54,210 nucleotides of DNA from Bacteroidota bacterium (GCA_947470895.1 CANIVF010000029.1:1-54210); one strand, 5' to 3'; positions 35,901 to 43,606 are shown, counted from the first letter of the stretch. Notes: a model not told the origin generated them from the letters alone. Made by a program: numbers and translations.

Positions 35901-36127
35901 ATGGTAGCCATTGTTTGCTCTACCGGAAAGGTTACGAGCCGTTCAATATCAAGCGCGGATTGCGATGGAGCTACCGTGATAATCTGCACCTGGTTGTTAG
36001 TAATGTCGGGCACAGCGTCAATGGGGAGTTGCGTGACTGAATAAGTTCCCCAGGCGATCAAGGCTATCGTGAACAAGCCAATGACCAGTTTATTTTTTAT
36101 GGAGTAATTAATGATCTTGTCTAACAT
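32975..36127 (-). CDS. czcA: Heavy-metal RND efflux permease, CzcA/CusA family
   Basis: This 1050-residue inner-membrane exporter has heavy-metal-class TM4 residues in DFGLIVDGAVIIVEATLHH (the D-x-G-L-I-V-D-G signature). SVTQLPIDAVPDITNNQVQ and TVAPSQSALDIERLVTFPVEQ near the N-terminus are also HME hallmarks. Two large periplasmic loops and twelve predicted TM helices are present. It is the first gene of the minus-strand pump operon. A ~45-bp piece near-identical to its YIDKKPSAWFIRSEG region recurs at ~39063-39110 as part of a rearrangement scar. The metal could be Zn/Co/Cd (adjacent ATPase) or Cu/Ag; the sequence alone does not decide. Confidence 0.93.
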   Translation of the reverse strand: MLDKIINYSIKNKLVIGLFTIALIAWGTYSVTQLPIDAVPDITNNQVQIITVAPSQSALDIERLVTFPVEQTMATIPKVEEIRSFSRFGLSVVTIVFFDNVDVYWARQQVNERLTLAAKQIPPGVGSPELAPVTTGLGEIYQYIIRPKKGYEDKYSPMDLRSIQDWIVRRQLLGTPGVAEVASFGGYLKQYEIALDPDKLRSYDLSIGEVFSALQKNNQNTGGAYIDKKPSAWFIRSEGLIGSLEDIGKIVVKNTSSGIPILIRDIASVGFGYANRFGAMTYNNKGEVVGAVTMMLKGENSSAVVNRVKERITQIEKTLPEGLEIDAFLDRSKLVSRAIGTVEKNLIEGALIVIFVLVLFLGNMRAGLLVASIIPLAMLFAVALMNTFGVSGNLMSLGAIDFGLIVDGAVIIVEATLHHITGKSIHSKIKSLRLTQGEMDEEVKLSASRMMNSAAFGQIVILIVYLPILALVGVEGKMFKPMAQTVSFAILGAFILSLTYVPMMASLFLSKDTQHKRNFSDKMMDFFHRIYEPVINGALKHKIIVIGSATVLFILSIIAFLNMGGEFLPTLEEGDFAVETRVLTGSSLLYTIDAATKGADVILREFPDEVNEVVGKIGSSEIPTDPMPIEACDLMIILKDKSEWKKATGREDLMEKMSKALEVIPGVTFGFQQPIQMRFNELMTGVRQDVAIKIFGEDLDVLTGLSQEIGKIVATVEGSRDLYIEEVTGLPQIVININRDEVAKYGLAIETVNQTINTAFAGQAAGLVYEGERRYDLTVRLGIQNRQSIEDVRNLFITSPQGDQIPLKQLADVDFKIGPNQIQREEAKRRIIVGFNVAGRDIASVVKEIQQKIEQQVDFPPGYYPIYGGQFENLEKAKARLSIAVPVALLLIFLLLFFTFHSVKESALIFTAIPMSAIGGVFALLLRGMPFSISAGIGFIALFGVAVLNGIVLIAEFNRLKKEGMTDLHDIILKATSVRLRPVLMTAAVASLGFLPMALATSAGAEVQKPLATVVIGGLISSTLLTLIVLPCLFIYFEKIGSKKINASSI

Positions 36128-36314
36128 GAGTATTAGTTATGTTTTAAATTAATGGCGGCAAGTAGCCACACTAAAAGTAAAATGATAAGAATGGCAAGAC
36201 TGACGATTCGTCCACACTAAATAGTGCCCAATCCTGGAGACCATACCTTTCTCAATCTTTTTTGGTTAAATGCCTTAGAAAAAACGCGCCAAAGAAGACA
36301 AAAAGAATCAGCGC

Positions 36315-36635
36315 TTAAATCTTAGGGGGTTGCCAGATGTGCTTAAGGTCAGACAATGCCTGTCTTTCGATGTAAGGAATTGTCTCTTTGGTGTTATGGA
36401 TAACACCTGCAAAGTCTATTTCGGATACGGAGGAAAGCCGGACATGCGTTGCGCAACAGGAGCAGATGCAAAATGGTGTACATGCATCGATTTCCTGATT
36501 GGAATGCTCGTGATCGGAAACATTTACGATCTGATCGCCTTGCTGAAGTTCATCCTTACACGTAAAGGTATCACTGCACGGAAAAACCGTGAGGGACGTT
36601 ATGTAAAGCGCTATGATGAACGGAATGACTTTCAC
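36315..36635 (-). CDS. DUF6660-like secreted Cys/His protein
   Basis: This ~106-residue exported protein ends in IWQPPKI, a typical ending of the DUF6660 family in this phylum. I prefer GTG 36635 (GTG-AAA-GTC-ATT-CCG, read MKVIPFIIALYITSLTVFPCSD with a signal-like segment) over ATG 36704. The reason is that a -7-like box, TACATTTGC, lies 2-3 bp upstream of GTG and a TTG lies ~20 bp further up, which suggests a leaderless transcript. CTPFCICSCC is a Cys cluster that may bind metal, and HEHSNQE supplies a His. It lies upstream of the CzcA operon on the same strand and is known from metal-efflux neighbourhoods. Confidence 0.7.
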   Translation of the reverse strand: MKVIPFIIALYITSLTVFPCSDTFTCKDELQQGDQIVNVSDHEHSNQEIDACTPFCICSCCATHVRLSSVSEIDFAGVIHNTKETIPYIERQALSDLKHIWQPPKI

Positions 36636-36769
36636 TTTGCAAATGTAAACGAAAAAAGAACGCAATAGGGTTGCAAAAGGAATATAGGGTTTAATAAGTT
36701 TCATAATCGGGTTATAGATGAACTGAAAACGGTTTCACTAATTGCTTTGCTCTTATTGCGTTCCTGATT

Positions 36770-37408
36770 TTAATCCAAAAGGCGATATTCTCCCTTTAAT
36801 CTAAGACTCACTATCATATCTGAAGAGCTTGAATTTTTAAAATACCAGCCATGTCTTCCTTCGAATGGCGCCAAAAATGTGCCTATCATATTGTTGGAGT
36901 AGGCCACTGTATAGCTTTCATAGAATACATTTTTTGGAGGATTCGCTTCTTTCACTTCACCATGAAAATCAAAAAACAGAATTCCTTTATCGGTTATCCA
37001 TTCGTACTTCATGCTTCCATATTTCAGAAGGAGTACTTTGTACTCTAATCCCTTACCCGCAGGAATCGTAATGGTCACTTTATCTTCACGTGCCTCATAC
37101 TGCTTTGCCGGAGGTGGATTGTCCGCCTCTTTTGGTTTTTTAACATCGGGGTCAGAACCTGCATCCTCAAGCGTAAGGATTTTAATAGGTTTTTGTGCGG
37201 GTGTTTCGGCTACCACTTTGTCATTCGTAGCTTCTGCGGGTTGATAAAGTTTAATAAACCCTAAAAGCTTTCCTGATCCCGTTGGGTCAATGCCATATTC
37301 TGCCGGTAGCACGGCAGTGACTAATACTACTATTCCCATTATTAAAGCATATACCAGTGCCTTAATAATTTTCTTTGTTTCTATTGTTGGTTGATTAAGA
37401 TCTATCAT
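36770..37408 (-). CDS. Transmembrane-anchored periplasmic protein of a metal-resistance cluster
   Basis: This 212-residue protein has an N-terminal TM helix (~16-36, ALVYALIMGIVVLVTAVLP). A Pro/Lys-rich linker follows, then a C-terminal beta-rich domain (KVTITIPAGKGLEYKVLLLKYGSMKYEWITDKGILFFDFHGEVKE...APFEGRHGWYFKNSS...VSLRLKGEYRLLD). I know this pattern as the 'transmembrane anchor protein' beside HupE/UreJ and metal-efflux genes. It is separated from the HupE-like gene by 9 bp on the same strand, so they probably act together. No enzymatic motif is seen. Confidence 0.72.
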   Translation of the reverse strand: MIDLNQPTIETKKIIKALVYALIMGIVVLVTAVLPAEYGIDPTGSGKLLGFIKLYQPAEATNDKVVAETPAQKPIKILTLEDAGSDPDVKKPKEADNPPPAKQYEAREDKVTITIPAGKGLEYKVLLLKYGSMKYEWITDKGILFFDFHGEVKEANPPKNVFYESYTVAYSNNMIGTFLAPFEGRHGWYFKNSSSSDMIVSLRLKGEYRLLD

Positions 37409-37417
37409 ATAATTTTT

Positions 37418-38107
37418 TTACGAAGTGAAATAACCAGTTAGCTGATACCCGATCAACACAAAACCTGCGGCAATCAACAGGGTGTTGGTAAGGGTTGAGA
37501 ACCGTTTAAAGCTGTCATACTTTCGCCATAAGGTGATCAGGATAAGAACAAAAGTCAATGCAATGAATTGACCAACTTCAACTCCTATGTTAAAACCAAT
37601 TATGTTTGTTAGCAGACCTTCCCGATTGAATTCAAACTCCTGCAATTTGGTGGCGAGTCCAAAGCCGTGAAATAATCCAAAGATCAAGACTGCTGCTTTC
37701 GTGTTGGGTTGAAATCCAAATAGCTGTTTGAACCCACCAAGATTATCAAACCCCTTATAGACAATTGATAATGCAATGATGGCATCAATCAGATACGGAT
37801 TAATGGAGATGTCGCTTAACACGCCATAGAGTAGGGTTACACTATGACCAATCGTAAAGAAGCTGACATAAATCAAAACCTCTTTGGGTCGATAAAGAAA
37901 GAAAATCACACCAACCAGGAATAGTAAATGGTCGTAACCCGTGATCATGTGTTTGGCTCCGATATACAAGAAGGGAATAAACGCAACGCCATCATTTCCT
38001 AGTAAAAATGCTTTAGTGCTTTCATCGACTCCGTGTGCAAAAACGTGTGTTGTAAAAGCAGTAAGGATTATTAAAACCCCTACTGAAATTATTTTTTTAT
38101 ACATCAT
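37418..38107 (-). CDS. hupE: HupE/UreJ-family membrane protein
   Basis: This 229-residue membrane protein has an N-terminal signal-like segment ending near FAHGVDES. About six TM helices and conserved His/Asp residues follow (GAKHMITGYDHLLFLVGVIFFLYRP, FFTIGHSVTLLYG, FGLFHGFGLATKL). This HxxxGxDHxxFL...HS...FHGFGLA pattern is the HupE/UreJ signature, linked to nickel or other divalent metal permeation. The upstream neighbour is a small His-rich lipoprotein; the downstream neighbour is the anchored periplasmic protein. The metal carried is inferred, not shown. Confidence 0.85.
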   Translation of the reverse strand: MMYKKIISVGVLIILTAFTTHVFAHGVDESTKAFLLGNDGVAFIPFLYIGAKHMITGYDHLLFLVGVIFFLYRPKEVLIYVSFFTIGHSVTLLYGVLSDISINPYLIDAIIALSIVYKGFDNLGGFKQLFGFQPNTKAAVLIFGLFHGFGLATKLQEFEFNREGLLTNIIGFNIGVEVGQFIALTFVLILITLWRKYDSFKRFSTLTNTLLIAAGFVLIGYQLTGYFTS

Positions 38108-38121
38108 CGTTGAATAACCAA

Positions 38122-38331
38122 TTAGTGATCATGAGAGTGACCATGAGCCGTGGTGTCTTGCGGATTTTCCTGCGTGGTTGAATCCGCAGGCACATTAACT
38201 TCCTGTTTAGTGGTATCGCTGTGATCAGCGTGAACCTCACCATCATCGTGTGTGTGCGTTCCATCTGATTTTTTTCCACATGATGCAACGATAAATAGCG
38301 CTGCAATGGCAGCTATGCAAATTTTTTTCAT
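38122..38331 (-). CDS. Small His-rich lipoprotein
   Basis: This 69-residue protein has MKKICIAAIAALFIVASC with a lipobox Cys at 18. The mature part is almost entirely Asp/His/Thr (GTHTHDDGEVHADHSDTT, then HGHSHDH at the end). It could bind Zn, Ni or Cu at the cell surface or periplasm. It is 14 bp upstream of the HupE gene, so probably in the same operon. No family name is known to me. Confidence 0.65.
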   Translation of the reverse strand: MKKICIAAIAALFIVASCGKKSDGTHTHDDGEVHADHSDTTKQEVNVPADSTTQENPQDTTAHGHSHDH

Positions 38332-38427
38332 AAGAATAATAAATGATTAGTTAGTAGTATTAATAAAATGTACCGCTGGCTCCGCCTATACAGAGGCAGC
38401 TAAACTTCCAAAATAGAAGTGAGAAGA

Positions 38428-38820
38428 TTAAATGATGGGCGGGCCACGAAATGAAATTTCCTGACATCGTATCAAGGGCGGAAGTTCGATGTCTTTAAGG
38501 TAAAAGTGATCTGGCTCCTCAGTAATGTTCACAACAAGAGACCACTCAAAAACTTCGATAACAGGAGTATGAGTTATTGAAACAATAACCTGTTTAGCGT
38601 TTATAAATGCATTTTCTATCTGGCTGTAAGTAAAGAAGCCATGATGGTGATCATCGGATTCAACCCCGTGGTCATGTCCCTTTCCTTCGTGGTCATGATG
38701 ATCCTCTTTACTTTGGCTCACCTTTACTGTTTCTATTGCATGATGATGGTGTGGAAATAGCGAATGCGCAAGTATTACACTGAGGGCTAGAATCAGACTT
38801 ATGGTGCCAAGAATTCGCAT
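38428..38820 (-). CDS. His-rich membrane-anchored protein
   Basis: This ~130-residue protein starts at ATG 38820 (MRILGTISLILALSVILAHS); the longer ORF from 38853 adds 11 residues of weak composition. After the signal or anchor segment come two His-rich stretches, FPHHHHAI and DHHDHEGKGHDHGVESDDHHHGFF. The remainder is beta-rich and ends in SFRGPPII. This is consistent with a periplasmic metal-binding protein of the same metal cluster. Function is inferred from composition and neighbours only. Confidence 0.6.
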   Translation of the reverse strand: MRILGTISLILALSVILAHSLFPHHHHAIETVKVSQSKEDHHDHEGKGHDHGVESDDHHHGFFTYSQIENAFINAKQVIVSITHTPVIEVFEWSLVVNITEEPDHFYLKDIELPPLIRCQEISFRGPPII

Positions 38821-38978
38821 AGGTGTAAAGATATTAAAAAATCCATTTTCCAAAACCTACCATTTTCTACATCCTGAAACCACCTTCCCCTGCTCAACGT
38901 CTGTATTTGCTCATTAGTCAAATTATCAGCAATACGCTCAAAAACCATTAAATTTTAATATTTTGCGTATTCCCAAAC

Positions 38979-39083
38979 ATGAAACTCATTCAACAACAGA
39001 CAATTCAAGAATCTCTGACAATATCCTATCAGATTGAAAAAATCAGTAAGGTTGAAATTGAAATCTCCCTTCGCTCCGAATGA
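38979..39083 (+). pseudogene. Truncated type IIG restriction-modification gene 5' end joined to a czcA fragment
   Basis: ATG 38979 opens a 34-codon ORF whose first ~29 codons (MKLIQQQTIQESLTISYQIE...) match the start of the intact gene at 46958 (MTLIQQQTIQESLSVSYQIE...). The upstream -7-like sequence AATATTTTGC at 38957-38966 also matches the one before 46958. After ~39063 the similarity stops and a ~45-bp block near-identical to the czcA gene at ~35412-35458 begins; on the minus strand it encodes YIDKKPSAWFIRSEG. The frame ends at TGA 39081. It is a recombination scar, not a working gene. Confidence 0.8.
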
Positions 39084-39110
39084 ACCATGCGCTTGGCTTC
39101 TTGTCGATGT
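39063..39110. repeat. Fragment of a czcA-like gene (copy of ~35412-35458)
   Basis: The plus-strand block matches the intact czcA gene over ~45 bp with about four mismatches. It has the same orientation as the intact copy. It forms the right half of the scar described under the truncated type IIG gene. The rest of 38854-39169 shows no gene; it also holds the promoter copy of the type IIG gene. Confidence 0.75.
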
Positions 39111-39169
39111 ATGAGGAAACGACCTAAATATTAAAATTGCATGAGTTTTCACTTTTTAGCAACTATCAT

Positions 39170-40396
39170 TTAAAAATAAGTAGAAAAACCAAATTGGAAA
39201 CCAGCAGTTTTAGAGGCCGGATTCCCTAACATATCGGTTTGCCAATTATACCTGTAATTTAAACGAATGACAGTCTGTGAATTTGGACGCCAGCTAATTC
39301 CTGGCACCACCGCAACAATGTATTCGGCAATGTCCTCACCGGTCTCATCAAATTCACCCAAATTCCAATCGACATATTCTAATCGGCAAACCGCATTAAT
39401 AACAGATCGGTCAAAGCCAAAGATATTCTGCCGTACAATGGGTTGAACTACATCAAGAAAACCACCCATCTGTTTATCTCCATATTGCTGTCCATAGGTT
39501 GATGGTACATTTATCTTGTTGAATACCCACTCTGTATTAAAGTAAGTCTTTGTCGCTGATATAACCGTATTAAAATCAAGTGCCCACGAATGATGTCTCC
39601 GCTTTTCATCCAGCACCAATCCGTCTTCCTGAAATTTATTATAAACACCACCCATATATGACAAGCCTAGTTCACCGATTTTTTTATTCCGAATGGCAAC
39701 TTTAGCGGTCAACAAGGGCACACCATTAAAGCTCTCTTCAAACCGGTCTTTATTTAGTTTCGATGCCGGAAGAAATGTTTTGTTCTCGGTGTTGCTGATG
39801 ATCTGATCATCGAACCCATTGGTAAGGTAGGTCTCATATGCATACACCCAATTGTCTTTATATAGTTTGCCATACAAACCAAAGCCTACATTACTCCATG
39901 TGGCTGGCAGTAGTTGAGTGGCAGAAATCGGGCGGTCAATAAATTCCCATTTAGGCCCATCGTGGTTTTGATTGAACGCACCAATAGGGTTCATCACAAT
40001 TCCTCCTCTGAAATTCAGTAGCGGGTGAAATTCAAAATCAACAGAAGCAAATTCGATATTGATTTCTTTTGTGCCGTCTTCAAACTCTATTTCCGAAAGG
40101 AATTTTATTCGCCTGGAAATGCTTGACGCGATAAATAAAGTGAGGCGTCTCATTTGAAATTGATGTCCTTCACTTACACCATCAGTGCCCAGGTGTTGCC
40201 AGTTAGCTTCTACATAGCCGCCAACGGCAACAGGTAGTTTACTAACCGACAGAAAGGGTCGGTTATAAACCGCATCCATATTGAGAAGTAGTTTGGAAGT
40301 GTCCTGCTGTGTTCTTTTAAACAACGTAGAATCTACTTGCGCAGTCACAGTTAAGCACATCACTAAAGCAACTACTATTAGTAAACTTTTTTTCAT
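39170..40396 (-). CDS. Porin O/P-like outer membrane protein
   Basis: This 408-residue outer-membrane barrel has a signal peptide (MKKSLLIVVALVMCLTVTAQ). The body has features of phosphate-selective porin O/P-type proteins: GGYVEANWQHLG, RRLTLFIASSISRRIKFLSEIEFE, GGIVMNPIGAFNQNHDGPKWEFIDRPI and the barrel-like C-terminus RLNYRYNWQTDMLGNPASKTAGFQFGFSTYF. It is third in the operon with a di-heme oxidoreductase and Rieske protein (overlap of 4 bp with the latter). Its substrate may be a metal chelate or oxyanion, but the sequence does not show this. Confidence 0.8.
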   Translation of the reverse strand: MKKSLLIVVALVMCLTVTAQVDSTLFKRTQQDTSKLLLNMDAVYNRPFLSVSKLPVAVGGYVEANWQHLGTDGVSEGHQFQMRRLTLFIASSISRRIKFLSEIEFEDGTKEINIEFASVDFEFHPLLNFRGGIVMNPIGAFNQNHDGPKWEFIDRPISATQLLPATWSNVGFGLYGKLYKDNWVYAYETYLTNGFDDQIISNTENKTFLPASKLNKDRFEESFNGVPLLTAKVAIRNKKIGELGLSYMGGVYNKFQEDGLVLDEKRRHHSWALDFNTVISATKTYFNTEWVFNKINVPSTYGQQYGDKQMGGFLDVVQPIVRQNIFGFDRSVINAVCRLEYVDWNLGEFDETGEDIAEYIVAVVPGISWRPNSQTVIRLNYRYNWQTDMLGNPASKTAGFQFGFSTYF

Positions 40397-40839
40397 GATT
40401 GTCGCAAGTCTATCGTGATGGTCTCGGTTTGTACAATGATGGGAAAGGAACGCAGATTTTTTTCCGCTGGTCCGTTACTTACTGCACCTTTATTGGTGAA
40501 TTCACTTCCATGACTTGGGCAATGGAGCGCGTCACCCGCTGCTTGTAGCTCTGCGCCCTGGTGAGTGCATTTCATCCATAGAGCACTATATTCAGTATCA
40601 GAAAATCGGTACACGTAAATTGGAAATTCCAATTTGTCGTTTTGAATGATGATGTACTGACGGGTAAGAGTCTGTTCTTTCTTCAGGTATGTGAATTCCG
40701 ACTTCGGTACGATGATGCCTGTTGCATCCATTACACCGCTTGCATAATGTGTCGCCTGGCAACTGGTGGTTAGAAACGGAATCAATCCGCCACTTACGCA
40801 AGTGATACAAGTTTGCTTGATAAAGGTACGTCTGTTCAT
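40393..40839 (-). CDS. Rieske [2Fe-2S] protein, exported
   Basis: This 148-residue protein has a Tat-like N-terminus (NRRTFIKQTC). Rieske ligands are CTHQGAEL (Cys91, His93) and CPSHGSEF (Cys107, His110), with 13 residues between pairs. It lies 2 bp after the di-heme oxidoreductase gene and overlaps the porin gene, so it is a redox partner in that operon. It probably passes electrons to or from the periplasmic di-heme protein. Confidence 0.9.
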   Translation of the reverse strand: MNRRTFIKQTCITCVSGGLIPFLTTSCQATHYASGVMDATGIIVPKSEFTYLKKEQTLTRQYIIIQNDKLEFPIYVYRFSDTEYSALWMKCTHQGAELQAAGDALHCPSHGSEFTNKGAVSNGPAEKNLRSFPIIVQTETITIDLRQS

Positions 40840-40841
40840 GG

Positions 40842-42023
40842 CTATAAACTTTCAAGAAATTGAATGAGTTTTGTTTTTTCGTCAGCGGTTAGCGACTGAT
40901 AATTATTTCTTATTTGATTAGCCTCTCCACCATGAAGCAAAATAGCTTCGTCAATACTTCTGGCTCTTCCATCGTGCATCAAAAAGTATTGGCCCCCTTG
41001 CGAATTCTTTGAAAGTCCCAAACCCCATAGTGGCGGTGTTCGCCATTCATAGGTTTTAGCAGAGCCTTCGGTATATCCATCATCAAGCGTTGTTCCCATA
41101 TCGTGTAACAATAAGTCACTGTATGGATAAAAAGCTTTATTGGCGATGGCGGCAATAGGTGAGTTCCCCGTTTTCATTTCAGGGCGATGACATTTTGAGC
41201 AACCAATGGTGGTAAACAATTGCTTTCCATCCAGAATGGAATTGCTTTCAGGTCGCGGTGCGGGTGCCTTAAGTGTTTTTAAATAGAAGACCACATCGTT
41301 AATCGTTTGATTGGAAACTTCCGGATCAAACACCAATCCCGAATGCGTGTCTATGGGTTCAAAGCTGGAGGTTATTCCTATATCTTGATTGTATGCAGAA
41401 GCTGTTTGTTGCAGCAAATTGTATGTGGCTCCCTTCTTCCCGAATCTGCCTAAATACTTACTGTTTTGGGTCACACTGTTCGGTCGTTCGGTTACATACT
41501 CTTTGAGGTTGATCCAGTTGGGCATCCCGCTAATGCCGTCTCCATCTACATCATCCGGGTCAGCCCAGGCTAAAATATCAGCATCGCTCACTGCATCAAT
41601 AAAACCAAGACCGGTATTGGCTGGAGGCGTAAAACGGGAGAACGTTGCATTTTGGGGAATTGCTTCCGGTGTAAAACCAGGAACTGCCTGATGTTGAAGT
41701 TGTGGGCCACCGACATTTAAATACTGATTACCATTTTCATCGGTTTGCCCGAATCGCGTAAGGGTAGTAAAAGGATGACCTTTTCCATCTCCAGGATGAC
41801 AACTACCGCAGGAAGTGGCAACAAACAAAGGCCCAAGGCCATTTTGCAAGGTGAATATTTCTGTATTAAAGGCGACATCGCCTTTCAGGAACTGAAGATT
41901 TTCAGCTTCATTAAGCCCTGCCACAGGACCATCTAAAATGTCAAAATCGGCAGGGGCTTCGGGTTCAAATGCCTCGCAAGCGCTTAATATCAGCAAGCTA
42001 AATAGTAAAGTTTTATAGTTCAT
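40842..42023 (-). CDS. Di-heme oxidoreductase (DHOR) family lipoprotein
   Basis: This 393-residue periplasmic oxidoreductase has a lipobox (LFSLLILSAC, Cys at ~16). Two c-type heme sites are visible: CGSCH (72-76) and CSKCH (~272-276). Its length and the GDGKGHPF / PFYPYSDLLLHDMG features fit the DHOR/thiol-oxidoreductase family. In related bacteria such genes sit with iron-uptake or imelysin loci. Here the operon (with Rieske and porin genes) is divergent from a DtxR-type regulator, with a TTAGA/TCTAA operator between. Iron or manganese control is inferred. Confidence 0.87.
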   Translation of the reverse strand: MNYKTLLFSLLILSACEAFEPEAPADFDILDGPVAGLNEAENLQFLKGDVAFNTEIFTLQNGLGPLFVATSCGSCHPGDGKGHPFTTLTRFGQTDENGNQYLNVGGPQLQHQAVPGFTPEAIPQNATFSRFTPPANTGLGFIDAVSDADILAWADPDDVDGDGISGMPNWINLKEYVTERPNSVTQNSKYLGRFGKKGATYNLLQQTASAYNQDIGITSSFEPIDTHSGLVFDPEVSNQTINDVVFYLKTLKAPAPRPESNSILDGKQLFTTIGCSKCHRPEMKTGNSPIAAIANKAFYPYSDLLLHDMGTTLDDGYTEGSAKTYEWRTPPLWGLGLSKNSQGGQYFLMHDGRARSIDEAILLHGGEANQIRNNYQSLTADEKTKLIQFLESL

Positions 42024-42055
42024 ATCTCAAAAATACGACTAGTATAAATATAATG

Positions 42056-42069
42056 TTAGACTAATCTAA
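42056..42069. promoter_or_regulatory. Candidate DtxR-family operator
   Basis: TTAGA (42056-42060) and TCTAA (42065-42069) form an inverted repeat with a 4-bp spacer in the 100-bp gap between the di-heme operon and the DtxR-type gene. It resembles the TTAG...CTAA half-sites of DtxR/IdeR boxes. It could control both directions. Confidence 0.55.
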
Positions 42070-42124
42070 TATATTAATTTTACAGTATTAACAAAAATCT
42101 TTAATTTTCAATAAAAATGATGAA

Positions 42125-42790
42125 ATGGGTTCGCTAACCGAAGAAAATTATATCAAGTCGATTTATTCGCTTTCGCAGGCTACGGGCGAGGTGTTTGTAT
42201 CCGAACTGGCCAGAAAGCTTGAAGTGAAGTTACCCACCGTAAACAGCATGATAAAAAAATTGGCGAGCAAGAAGATGGTGGCCTATGCCCCCTATCAGGG
42301 TATAAAACTGACAGAAAAAGGAAAGAGGGAGGCCTTGGGTATTATCCGTAAACACAGGCTGGCTGAATTATTTCTGGTAAAAGTGATGGGCCTGGGATGG
42401 GAAGAGGTGCATGATATAGCCGAGCAATTGGAACACGTAAACTCACCTCGCTTTTACGCACGCATCGATGAGTTATTGAACTATCCAGGATTCGATCCAC
42501 ACGGGGAACCAATCCCCGACAGCAATGGAAAAATACAATTGCAGAAGCGAACTTCCCTCAACGATCTCGCTGAAGGAGAAACTGCTATCATTACCGCAGT
42601 TGCAGAGGACGAAAAATCATTCCTCGATCATCTGAACGCAAAGAGCTTGCAGATTGGAAACCGGATCACCATCGTGAAAAAGGAATTATTTGATTGCTCC
42701 ATAACCCTGCAACTAAAATCAAAAAAAGAAGTGATGTTGACGCATCAGGTGGCGGAGCGGATTTTAGTAGATAAATTGAATGGTAAGTAG
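42125..42790 (+). CDS. DtxR/MntR-family metal-dependent transcriptional regulator
   Basis: This 221-residue regulator has a winged HTH (ENYIKSIYSLSQATGEVFVSELARKLEVKLPTVNSMIKKLASKKMVAY). The metal-binding dimerisation helix domain is IIRKHRLAELFLVKVMGLGWEEVHDIAEQLEHVNSPRFYARID. A C-terminal FeoA/SH3-like domain lies at ~148-220 (LNDLAEGETAIITAV...). The metal-site pattern HRLAE...HD...EHVNS fits Fe2+/Mn2+ sensors. It probably represses the divergent di-heme/Rieske/porin operon and itself when metal is plentiful, an inference from the position. Confidence 0.9.
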   Translation: MGSLTEENYIKSIYSLSQATGEVFVSELARKLEVKLPTVNSMIKKLASKKMVAYAPYQGIKLTEKGKREALGIIRKHRLAELFLVKVMGLGWEEVHDIAEQLEHVNSPRFYARIDELLNYPGFDPHGEPIPDSNGKIQLQKRTSLNDLAEGETAIITAVAEDEKSFLDHLNAKSLQIGNRITIVKKELFDCSITLQLKSKKEVMLTHQVAERILVDKLNGK

Positions 42791-42922
42791 ACCAGATTAT
42801 CTCACTGGTCAATGACTTAGGGGATTTCTTATTTAAGTGTCATGATATTTGTGGAGTTGCACATGACAAGAATCAGGAGGCGGAAAATCCGAAAGCATAA
42901 TCCAAACTTTTACCAAATCAAT

Positions 42923-43606
42923 TTATTTTTGCGTGGCTTGCCACGCCTTAAGTTCCGCAATTTCTTTCGTCTGGTCTGTGATCATCTTTTGCGCCATTTT
43001 TTTCAACTCGGCATTTTTACCATGCTTCACTTGAAGCTCCGCCATAGTCTTAGCTCCTTCATGGTGAGGAATCATCATCATCACAAAATCTTTATCAGTA
43101 TTGCCCGTCAATTGCATGGTGGTCATTATATCCATCATAGAACGCATAGTGACATCCAACTCCTTGTGCAGTTCATCATTTTTTTTATGTTCTACTTGTT
43201 GAGTTTTGTAGCCGGTAATAAACTTCTCTAATTTTCCTATCTCGGCTTTTTGGGCAATGATAATATTTTGTGCTATTGTTTTAATCTTCGTATCTGCACC
43301 TTTGTTAACTTCCACTTCGCTCATATCTATTGCCCCCTGATGGTTCATAATCATCATACTGGCAAAATCAGCATCAAAATCACCCGTCATTTTCATGTCT
43401 TTCATTTTATCCATGGTGCTGCTCATGCCTTGCATCATACCATGATCCATAGACATCGCATCGGAATTCATCGAATCGCTTTTAGCCATGTCTGGCATAG
43501 CATGATCCATCTCGTCTTTGGTTGTGTCGCTGTTTTTGTTGCCGCACGATTGTAGAAAGCAGGCACTAACAAGTAGACCAATTGTGATTATGGTTTTATG
43601 TTTCAT
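42923..43606 (-). CDS. DUF305-family lipoprotein, tandem domain, Met-rich
   Basis: This 227-residue lipoprotein has MKHKTIITIGLLVSACFLQSC, lipobox Cys at ~21. A Met/His/Asp-rich linker lies at ~30-75 (DHAMPDMAKSDSMNSDAMSMDHGMMQGMSS). Two DUF305 repeats follow: DFDADFASMMIMNHQGAIDMSEVEV and DKDFVMMMIPHHEGAKTMAELQV. DUF305 proteins are often found with copper-resistance genes, and the M/H motifs suit Cu(I) binding. The downstream neighbours (Met-rich protein, Csp-like protein, CopB) support a copper role. Confidence 0.88.
   Translation of the reverse strand: MKHKTIITIGLLVSACFLQSCGNKNSDTTKDEMDHAMPDMAKSDSMNSDAMSMDHGMMQGMSSTMDKMKDMKMTGDFDADFASMMIMNHQGAIDMSEVEVNKGADTKIKTIAQNIIIAQKAEIGKLEKFITGYKTQQVEHKKNDELHKELDVTMRSMMDIMTTMQLTGNTDKDFVMMMIPHHEGAKTMAELQVKHGKNAELKKMAQKMITDQTKEIAELKAWQATQK

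Noticed and set aside
36330-36668. A 112-codon ORF on the plus strand
   Set aside because: It is antisense to the DUF6660-like gene, whose signal segment and IWQPPKI ending are on the minus strand.
38955-39152. A 65-codon ORF on the minus strand
   Set aside because: It crosses the rearrangement scar and is the antisense of the truncated type IIG start, so it is not a gene.
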